Positions 6,761-11,964 of a stretch of DNA of 11,964 nt are shown piece after piece. The stretch's first letter is position 1. Each line of letters begins with the position of its first letter. The stretch comes from an uncultured Oscillospiraceae bacterium (GTDB lineage: Bacteria; Bacillota; Clostridia; Oscillospirales; Oscillospiraceae): the NCBI GenBank assembly GCA_934668295.1, contig CAKUND010000058.1, forward strand, positions 1 to 11,964, given 5' to 3'. The translations under genes and the position numbers were made by a program. Below the pieces are notes generated by a model. That model searched no databases and had not been told where the DNA came from. It saw only the letters and a program-made list of their open reading frames with translations.

Positions 6761-7461
6761 AATGAAGTCGCGGAGCACAGGGTAACGGATGGCTCAAGGG
6801 GCCGGTATGCGATCCCTTTTCGATGAAACCGGAAAAATTCCTCCTCCGATTCCGGCAGCACCAGGCTGATATGGCAGACATTCTCCGCGCTGCGGCTGGA
6901 CATCATGTGAACAGATAGATGGTACTGGTCGTCATCGTCAATGACCAGACCCTTGAGCGCATTGCTCACGGCTTTCCATCCCTTATTGTCCTGATCGAAT
7001 ACGTGCCGCCCGTCCACATCGCTGTGTTCGTCGATCACCAAAAGCATCTGCTTGAAATGCAGCCGGAAATTCGTGTGCTGCATATACGCGCTCAAAAGCT
7101 GTCGCACGGTATCCGTCAGCCATGCGGCGGGCAGATACCGGCAGTGCGGCAAAAGCGTGTCGATCTGCATATGGACCCATCCCGCGCCCGCAATCTCAAT
7201 ATGACCAGACGGAAGCTGATACTCCAGCCCATCGCGCCGCCCGTATCCGCCAGCGCCCGGCATCTGTGTTTCGCAGAGGGCGCGCAGATAGAGCGTCGCG
7301 GATTCAAAGAAATACGCGGTTTCTTCCAGCGTAAGCTGCAATTTTTCCAGATTCATTTTGCCGCCGTCCGCAAGTGCTGTCAGCGCATTGGCCTTCTGCA
7401 AAGCCCTGCTGACGACCGACTGGATCTTCTTCATTTCCTTTGCAAAGCGTTCTTCGTTCAT
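6748..7461 (-). CDS. DUF6100-like conjugative-element protein with RusA-like motif
   Basis: A 237-residue protein from ATG 7461 with AAAGGA about 9 bases upstream. Residues 1-65 look helical. Residues about 95-210 contain WVHMQIDTLLP, then strand KQMLLVIDEH and HVFDQDNKGWKAVSNALKGL (153-172), followed by DDDDQY (175-180) and strand CHISLVLPE. From memory it resembles the DUF6100 proteins beside virB4 in Firmicute elements. The Asp-x-Asp-Asn...Lys...Asp-Asp spacing recalls the RusA Holliday junction resolvase active site, with one extra residue before the lysine. No biochemical role is established. Its start would overlap the stop of frame-restored virB4 (ATGA), which supports translational coupling. 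Confidence 0.62.
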   Translation of the reverse strand: MNEERFAKEMKKIQSVVSRALQKANALTALADGGKMNLEKLQLTLEETAYFFESATLYLRALCETQMPGAGGYGRRDGLEYQLPSGHIEIAGAGWVHMQIDTLLPHCRYLPAAWLTDTVRQLLSAYMQHTNFRLHFKQMLLVIDEHSDVDGRHVFDQDNKGWKAVSNALKGLVIDDDDQYHLSVHMMSSRSAENVCHISLVLPESEEEFFRFHRKGIAYRPLEPSVTLCSATSFCLV

Positions 7462-7480
7462 GCTTCTCGTTCCTTTCTGT

Positions 7481-9415
7481 TCAGCAAATCCGTTGGGGAT
7501 GTTGTGATGGCGTCGTATTCTTTTTGAGTCGCGTAAAACGCGATCGGCACATGGTTATAGCCGATGCACAAAGCCCCTCGCCGCGGCGAAACCGTGTGAT
7601 CTGACGGACTTCTTCCTCGGATAAATTCAAGACGTTTTGAATCAGCCGCGCTTCCTGTTCTTCCATCTGCATGACGATCTTGATGCGGCTGGAATCCAGA
7701 ATGCCTTTGCCGTATTTGCCATTATCCAGCGAGAACAGGTCTTGCATACCCTGTGTGGATGTGATCGCGATACCGCCGAGACCGCGGATGGTCTTGACCA
7801 TCTCCTGAATATAGCCCGCCGCCAGCGGATTGGAGTTTGCGCCGACCAGCGACCAGAGTTCGTCTGAGATGAGCGCGGAGAGCTGTCCGCCGGCACCAGA
7901 GATGATGTCGTTCGCGATATCTGTCGCCCAGAAGATGCCAGGCAGAAGCAGATCGTCTGGCATACCGGATGTGTCAATGACGATGTATTTGTTATCAAGG
8001 TCAATTTCATTCCGGCTGCCCATCGCGGAGGCCGAGCCGGTCACATAGCGCGCCAGCACAACGGCAAGATGCCGCGTATCCGCGCTTTCCTGCAGCACGT
8101 CGTACCAATCTGCCAGGATGGGCATTCTGCCAAAACTTCCGTCTTTGTTCAGAACGGAAGCGTTGTCAAATGTGATGCCGTACCGCCGGTAGCATTCGAC
8201 CAGCGACGTATCCAGGTAATTCCGGTCTTCATCGCTGAGGTCGCGCTTTTGCAGGCTGTACCAGATGATAAGCCGCGAAATTTTATCCGCCAGCACGGAA
8301 TCATCCCGGGAGGCGAGTCCCTTGAGGCCCGCATAGGTGTCCAGCGATTTTCTGCGGATGGCCATAATATTCGGGCAGTCCGGTGAGGACGGGGACATTC
8401 TCAGATACAGTCCGCCAAGCTGCTCACAGCGTGGACGGAACTCGTGTCCTTTTTTCGGGATGATGTAAATAACGCGCTTGCCCTGCTGTCGCAGGCGGCC
8501 GCCGACACATTGGAGCGTGAACGTCTTGCCTGCGCCGGACGAGCCGCCGATCCAGATGTTGCCGTTCGTATATTTATAGTCGTCATAGGGGTTCAGAAAG
8601 ACCGGCGAACGGTTGTACATATTGAGACCGAGAAAGATGCCGTTGCGGTCGGATAACTCATAGGACGCGAATGGGAACGCCGCCGCCACGCCGCTGGTAA
8701 GCGCATTGCGGCGCGACTTGCGTTCAATGTCCGGGTCAAGATAGAGGATGGGGAGCATGGACAAAAACGCCTGCTCCTGCTTGTACTCACAGCGGCGGGC
8801 AATCATGTCCACGGAGACACACAGCTTTTCTACCGCCGTGACACGATGCTCCAGCGTCTCCGGATCACCGGCCGTGACCTCAATGAGCGTGTGCATATAA
8901 TAAAAATCCTCACCCTGCCGGTTCATCACATCCTTGAGATACATACCGGAGGCAATGGCACTGTCCAGCTCCTCGAAGTCCTGCCGGGTGTCCGCAACGT
9001 CACGCATCCGGCTGCGGTTCATCATGGTCTGCTGGGAGATCTTCGCCAGAATCTTCTCCTTGGATTGCTTGTCAAAGTGGAACGAAATGCTGATGCCTTC
9101 GCCGGCCTCGACCAGCGGTGCCAGCCAGCTCGCGCCGACGGTCGTGGAATATCCGTAGCCCGTGATGTAAAGATAGGCATGAAAAATGCCGTCCACTACA
9201 ATGTAGTCCCGGCTTTTGGTGTCCACGCTCGTAGGCGAGAGAATATCCAAGATCGTTGTTGAGCCAGCCTCCAGCTCGCTCAGATCCGGCGTTTCCTCGC
9301 CGAACAGCAGGCGCTTGAGAAACGGCTGCTTCTTCGGCTGCTCCTTGACTGGCGGCTTCGCCTCCGGCGGCAAGCCGGGCGGCGGGGCGGGTTTGTTCTT
9401 GCGGTTCTTTTTCAA
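7481..9415 (-). CDS. virB4: VirB4-type conjugation ATPase, apparent 3' frameshift
   Basis: Start is TTG 9415, because AAGGAGG at 9425-9431 lies 9 bases upstream; an in-frame ATG at 9499 would overlap the divergent gene and has no ribosome site. As read, 644 residues. A Pro/Lys-rich start is followed by a VirB4/TraC N-terminal domain (HAYLYITGYGYSTTVGASWL), Walker A GGSSGAGKT (290-298), Walker B LISDELW (515-521) and a TSTQ motif. VirB4 proteins power assembly of the transfer channel at the inner membrane. After residue about 614 (GEGL) the frame becomes atypical (CASAITMCRSRF). The -1 frame gives a normal-looking end and would stop at 7458-7460 over the next gene's ATG. A one-base loss in 7570-7577 would explain this. 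Confidence 0.88.
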   Translation of the reverse strand: MKKNRKNKPAPPPGLPPEAKPPVKEQPKKQPFLKRLLFGEETPDLSELEAGSTTILDILSPTSVDTKSRDYIVVDGIFHAYLYITGYGYSTTVGASWLAPLVEAGEGISISFHFDKQSKEKILAKISQQTMMNRSRMRDVADTRQDFEELDSAIASGMYLKDVMNRQGEDFYYMHTLIEVTAGDPETLEHRVTAVEKLCVSVDMIARRCEYKQEQAFLSMLPILYLDPDIERKSRRNALTSGVAAAFPFASYELSDRNGIFLGLNMYNRSPVFLNPYDDYKYTNGNIWIGGSSGAGKTFTLQCVGGRLRQQGKRVIYIIPKKGHEFRPRCEQLGGLYLRMSPSSPDCPNIMAIRRKSLDTYAGLKGLASRDDSVLADKISRLIIWYSLQKRDLSDEDRNYLDTSLVECYRRYGITFDNASVLNKDGSFGRMPILADWYDVLQESADTRHLAVVLARYVTGSASAMGSRNEIDLDNKYIVIDTSGMPDDLLLPGIFWATDIANDIISGAGGQLSALISDELWSLVGANSNPLAAGYIQEMVKTIRGLGGIAITSTQGMQDLFSLDNGKYGKGILDSSRIKIVMQMEEQEARLIQNVLNLSEEEVRQITRFRRGEGLCASAITMCRSRFTRLKKNTTPSQHPQRIC

Positions 9416-9424
9416 GTGATGCGA

Positions 9425-9431
9425 CCTCCTT
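9425..9431 (-). promoter_or_regulatory. Ribosome binding site that sets the virB4 TTG start
   Basis: AAGGAGG on the minus strand is a near-perfect anti-SD match, 9 bases before TTG 9415. No ATG in this frame lies a suitable distance from it. Its last two bases overlap the -35 box of the divergent cassette promoter. Confidence 0.8.
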
Positions 9432-9457
9432 GAAATTATTTGGGTTTTGGATATAAT
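9430..9457 (+). promoter_or_regulatory. Sigma-A-type promoter of the DUF3791-DUF3990-TIR cassette
   Basis: TTGAAA (9430-9435) and a perfect TATAAT (9452-9457) are 16 bases apart. The expected start near 9464 gives a short leader with GAAAGGGG at 9465-9472 before ATG 9480. This gives the cassette expression independent of the opposing transfer operon. I see no operator-like repeat. Confidence 0.7.
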
Positions 9458-9479
9458 AGAATCAGAAAGGGGCGTCTGT

Positions 9480-9677
9480 ATGAGTACATTATCTTTCAAA
9501 GCATTCTGTATTGAATACTATGCTGCGCATATCGGGCAGCCCAGCAATGAGGTCTATGCGCTGTTTGAGCGAACCGGACTTCTGAACCTGCTCGACGAAG
9601 ATTATGAAGATTTGCACGGCATGAGCATGGAATACCTGATGCAGTTCTTCGACCGATATCTGGAGGGCGCGGCATGA
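9480..9677 (+). CDS. DUF3791-family small protein
   Basis: A 65-residue protein from ATG 9480, chosen for GAAAGGGG 7 bases upstream; an in-frame ATG at 9447 lies inside the promoter. The sequence (FKAFCIEYYAAHIGQPSNEV, LFERTGLLNLLDEDYEDLHG, then an aromatic helix) fits the short helical DUF3791 family. That family commonly precedes DUF3990 genes in Firmicutes, which happens here with an ATGA overlap at 9674-9677. Constant pairing of a small helical protein with an ART-like protein suggests an antitoxin or partner, but this is inference. It is the first gene of the cassette. Confidence 0.75.
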   Translation: MSTLSFKAFCIEYYAAHIGQPSNEVYALFERTGLLNLLDEDYEDLHGMSMEYLMQFFDRYLEGAA

Positions 9678-10183
9678 TTTTGTATCACGGAAGTACGATG
9701 GAGGTTTCACAGCCGCACATTCTCAAATCCGAAATCGGTCGTGACTTTGGTTTTGCATTCTATACCACGGATATTCAGGCACAGGCCGAACGCTGGGCCA
9801 GACGCCGCGCCATGATCGAGAGTCGTCGTACAAAAGCGAAGGTTCAGGCTATTGTCAGTGTCTACGAATGGGGCGAGGATGCTGCAAAGCAGCTTCGGTT
9901 TTTGCAGTTTGACGGCGCGAGCATGGAATGGTTGGATTTGGTCGTGACCTGCCGCAGTCGAACAGATTATTCTCACGGCTATGACATTGTCGAGGGCAAA
10001 ATTGCAAACGACAATGTGGGTGAAACGGTATCCTACGTTATGCAGGGGATCATGCGCAAAGAGGATGCCATCGAGCGGCTGCGGTTTGAACAAATCAATA
10101 ATCAAATCGCGTTCTGTACGGAAGCGGCCCTGCGCACGCTTCATTTTCAGAACAGCTATATCTGCGGGAGTGTGAATCCATGA
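9674..10183 (+). CDS. DUF3990-family protein, ADP-ribosyltransferase-like
   Basis: A 169-residue protein starting in an ATGA overlap with the DUF3791 gene. Motifs in order: ILYHGS (2-6, His5), GFAFYTT (26-32), WLDLVVTCR (86-94), YDIVEGKIANDNV (103-115) and NQIAFCTEAALRTL (143-156, Glu150). The YDIV-G-x-AND and Q-x-x-F-x-TE-x-AL patterns are those I know from DUF3990. The His near a first strand, the G-x-FYTT strand and the late Glu resemble the ADP-ribosyltransferase fold; I recall DUF3990 being grouped with that superfamily but cannot check. If active it would transfer ADP-ribose from NAD to an unknown target. It is short enough to be a single domain with no signal peptide. Confidence 0.78.
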   Translation: MILYHGSTMEVSQPHILKSEIGRDFGFAFYTTDIQAQAERWARRRAMIESRRTKAKVQAIVSVYEWGEDAAKQLRFLQFDGASMEWLDLVVTCRSRTDYSHGYDIVEGKIANDNVGETVSYVMQGIMRKEDAIERLRFEQINNQIAFCTEAALRTLHFQNSYICGSVNP

Positions 10184-10383
10184 ATCACAGCACAACACGC
10201 GCAACCATTTTGCCGGAGATTATACGGAAAATCATGGCGCACGATCATCTGAGCGAAGATGAAGCCTTGAGGGCCTTTTATTCCTCCGCAACCGGCGCGT
10301 CCTTTGCCGATGACGAAACTGGACTTTACGGCCAGTCGCCGAACTATGTTTTTGGGTTATATCTAGAAGAAATGCGCAAGTGA
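10180..10383 (+). CDS. Small conserved protein of the DUF3990 cassette
   Basis: A 67-residue protein starting in an ATGA overlap with the DUF3990 gene. The sequence runs from a helix (ILPEIIRKIMAHDHLSEDEA) to AFYSSATGASFADDETGLYG and SPNYVFGLYLEEMRK. I do not recognise a named domain, but similar short proteins (helix, then FADD-x-TGLYGQSP) are familiar near DUF3990 genes. It may be an antitoxin or immunity partner. The stop TGA (10381-10383) shares a base with a possible ATG of the next gene. Just beyond it, the +1 frame encodes an acidic tail ending FYKNWAR at TAA 10430-10432, which could be a lost or recoded extension. Confidence 0.7.
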   Translation: MNHSTTRATILPEIIRKIMAHDHLSEDEALRAFYSSATGASFADDETGLYGQSPNYVFGLYLEEMRK

Positions 10384-10436
10384 TGCAGCACGAGAAGAAG
10401 ACGAGGACTTTTACAAAAATTGGGCGAGGTAAGAGG

Positions 10437-11201
10437 ATGGATCAAATTATGTTGCTGACTAAGTTCAAAGACGAGCTTTCGGCATATTCTAACTTTTCGG
10501 AAATCAATTATGAAACAAAATTTGTTTCTCTATTCGAACGTATCTTTGGGAAAAATGACCAATTCACGCATAAAGCTAAGCATATCGCCAGTGGCATAGG
10601 TGTTAAAGGTGTTGCTGATGTAGCGTATGGAAGCATTAGCGATGAGCAATTCAATCGCAACAAACACAATGCTTTTCTATCATTGCTTGACGAGGCGATA
10701 AGTTTCAAGAAGATGGAGCCGCTTCTCACAGAAGAAACACACAATAAAGGTTCGGAGACTGTTATGAATAATAAAGTTTTTATTGTACATGGACATAACG
10801 ATGCACTCAAATACCAGCTCGCGGATTGGTTAAGAAAAATTGAAATTGAACCGATAATTCTGCATGAGCAGGCGAATATGGGCATCACTTCCATATTGGG
10901 GAAAATCGAAAGATATTCTGGCGTTGATTGTGCAATCGTTCTCTTCACGTCTGATGATATTGGCAGTCTAAAAGATGATACAGACAATTTGAGACCGCGT
11001 GCAAGGCAGAATGTTGTTTTTGAAGCAGGGCTTTTTCTTGGTCTACTCGGCGATAAAAAGGTAATCATGCTCTGTGAAAAAGATTTAGAGCGGCCCGGTG
11101 ATCTGGATGGGTGTATCTACATAGAAGCAGATGAGTATGGTGGCTGGAAAGAAAAACTTCGTGCAGAATTTGATGCTATTGGCATAGAGTATAGGCACTG
11201 A
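10437..11201 (+). CDS. TIR-like predicted nucleotide-binding protein (PF10137-like)
   Basis: A 254-residue protein from ATG 10437, chosen for the GAGG 7 bases upstream; ATG 10383 in a TGATG overlap is an alternative. Residues 1-110 are a mostly helical region I do not recognise. Residues 113-254 match the TIR-like fold: KVFIVHGHND (113-122), ILHEQANMG, DCAIVLFTSDD (164-174), RARQNVVFEAGLFLGLLG (188-205) and LDGCIYI. Glu196 in the FEAGLFLG motif is the candidate catalytic residue. Proteins with this domain occur in anti-phage systems as NAD-degrading effectors triggered by nucleotide signals. It is visibly AT-richer than its neighbours (22 of 60 G/C in bases 10441-10500), suggesting separate acquisition. 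Confidence 0.85.
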   Translation: MDQIMLLTKFKDELSAYSNFSEINYETKFVSLFERIFGKNDQFTHKAKHIASGIGVKGVADVAYGSISDEQFNRNKHNAFLSLLDEAISFKKMEPLLTEETHNKGSETVMNNKVFIVHGHNDALKYQLADWLRKIEIEPIILHEQANMGITSILGKIERYSGVDCAIVLFTSDDIGSLKDDTDNLRPRARQNVVFEAGLFLGLLGDKKVIMLCEKDLERPGDLDGCIYIEADEYGGWKEKLRAEFDAIGIEYRH

Positions 11202-11236
11202 TATATGGTTAATCAGCGGAAGATTTACTCGTTTTT

Positions 11237-11264
11237 GAGGAACGGATTCATCCGTTCCTCTTTT
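11237..11264 (+). terminator. Intrinsic terminator of the TIR cassette
   Basis: A perfect 10-bp stem, GAGGAACGGA (11237-11246) and TCCGTTCCTC (11251-11260), has a TTCA loop and is followed by TTTT, then CC and TTT. It lies 35 bases after the TIR stop. In the minus direction the stem is followed by A residues, so it should act only on plus-strand transcripts. Confidence 0.85.
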
Positions 11265-11268
11265 CCTT

Positions 11269-11943
11269 TCATTCTCCATACACCCCATGCACCTCCGTGG
11301 TCATGTCAAATACACCTTCCGGCAGTTTGACGCGCAGGCTCGTGGCTTTGTTGATCAGCTCATACAGGAGCTTCAGCACAAAATCGTCTGTGTAGCGTGG
11401 CTCTAAGACCTCCAATTCGCAGATATCCAGATACCGCCGGGCGGTGTCCGCTTCTTCGTTCAGGCGCTGAATGATGCCTTTGATAGTATTGCGCTTGGCG
11501 CGCATTTTGGCTTCGTACTGGAACACCAGAAAGAAGCGGTGTCGGATGGATTCACTTGCGATGCCGAGGCCGATTTTCTCGATATTGTCCTCGATCTCCG
11601 CGCGGCAGTTTTCGCTTTCCTCGGTTTTCTGGAACTGCCGCATCTGCTCGACGTATTCGCTCGTATCCGGCGGGAGCGTGCGCACCTCGCAGCTCATGCT
11701 GTCCGGTGCGATCTTCAGATACGCTGCGTATGACGTGATGATATTCTGCTGGTCAGATGGTGATTTGAGGTAGAAATTGACGGGCAGTACCTCAAGGATC
11801 TTGATAAACCGATTGTCCTTCGTGATGACCACGCCACCAATGATATTCTTGACCGGTAACCACGCCTGGATGCTGTCACGATAGGTCGCGCCGCCGTGAC
11901 TGGTCGGCGCGGCCGTGCCGAAAATGGCGTCCTTCATGCTCAT
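11269..11943 (-). CDS. TraC-like conjugal transfer protein, VirB4 partner
   Basis: A 224-residue protein from ATG 11943 with GGAGGT 6 bases before it. Residues about 25-110 contain AWLPVKNIIGGVVITKDNRF, EVLPVNFYLKSPSDQQNI and a strand around DSMSCEVRTLP. This follows the TraC-like domain found beside VirB4 ATPases in conjugative elements of Firmicutes and other bacteria. A charged coiled-coil-like region and a C-terminal ILELINKATSL-like helix follow. It has no Walker motifs. It probably works with VirB4 in the inner-membrane part of the channel. Normally virB4 would follow directly; here 1.8 kb of opposite-strand cassette intervenes. Confidence 0.75.
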   Translation of the reverse strand: MSMKDAIFGTAAPTSHGGATYRDSIQAWLPVKNIIGGVVITKDNRFIKILEVLPVNFYLKSPSDQQNIITSYAAYLKIAPDSMSCEVRTLPPDTSEYVEQMRQFQKTEESENCRAEIEDNIEKIGLGIASESIRHRFFLVFQYEAKMRAKRNTIKGIIQRLNEEADTARRYLDICELEVLEPRYTDDFVLKLLYELINKATSLRVKLPEGVFDMTTEVHGVYGE

Positions 11944-11964
11944 AGACGCACCTCCCCGCGGTAA
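11940..11964 (-). CDS. C-terminal end of an upstream transfer gene (possibly PrgI-like)
   Basis: The minus strand reads YRGEVRL and then TGA at 11940-11942, overlapping the TraC-like ATG as ATGA. Position suggests the gene normally preceding traC-like and virB4, often a PrgI-family membrane protein, but seven residues cannot identify it. Confidence 0.35.

Noticed and set aside
10508..11068. Open minus-strand frame of 186 codons opposite the TIR-like gene
   Set aside because: No ribosome site, composition is the mirror of a well-supported gene with clear TIR motifs.
11225..11268. Minus-strand mini-ORF MNPFLKNE with AAAGGA-like site just after the traC-like gene
   Set aside because: Only eight codons and largely made of the terminator stem, so probably a by-product of the hairpin.
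1..11964. Transposase, integrase, tRNA or rRNA genes
   Set aside because: I looked for characteristic motifs or cloverleaf arms and found none in the window.

Overview
The window looks like part of an integrative conjugative element (or related plasmid) from a fairly GC-rich Clostridia-type Firmicute. The evidence is a run of AGGAGG-like ribosome binding sites, a RepA_N-type replication initiator, a TraG/VirD4 coupling protein, a VirB4-type ATPase and a replication-relaxation protein, in an arrangement typical of elements in gut Oscillospirales. I cannot name the species from sequence alone, and no integrase or element end is in view.

Layout. The left edge holds the C-terminus of an XRE-type repressor on the plus strand (1-165). 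A minus-strand replication operon follows: repA (1782-2774), a small winged-helix-like protein (1267-1782) and a protein with S1-like repeats (183-1247). The middle of repA contains five copies of a 15-base repeat, mostly 23 bases apart and read in all three codon phases, so it is probably an origin embedded in the gene. Divergent from repA is a Phd/RelE-type toxin-antitoxin pair (2881-3445) with its own promoter and operator-like repeats. It converges on the minus-strand transfer block: virD4 (3447-5474), a replication-relaxation protein (5449-6543), a 204-base gap rich in inverted repeats, a DUF6100-like protein (6748-7461), virB4 (7481-9415) and a TraC-like protein (11269-11943). At the right edge is the last part of another upstream gene.

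The most unusual part is 9430-11264. Between the traC-like gene and virB4, which would be expected to be adjacent, sits a plus-strand cassette with its own promoter (TTGAAA-16-TATAAT) and its own terminator. It contains four tightly packed genes: a DUF3791 protein, a DUF3990 protein with ADP-ribosyltransferase-like motifs, a 67-residue protein of unknown role, and a TIR-like predicted nucleotide-binding protein (PF10137-like). Two probable NAD-using enzyme folds in one operon suggest a defence, addiction or inter-element competition module carried as cargo. It faces against the transfer operon, so transfer-gene transcription would run antisense through it.

virB4 appears to carry a one-base frameshift near its 3' end. 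Restoring the frame gives a sensible VirB4 C-terminus whose stop codon overlaps the start of the next gene (ATGA). It may be a true mutation, a sequencing error or a recoding site.
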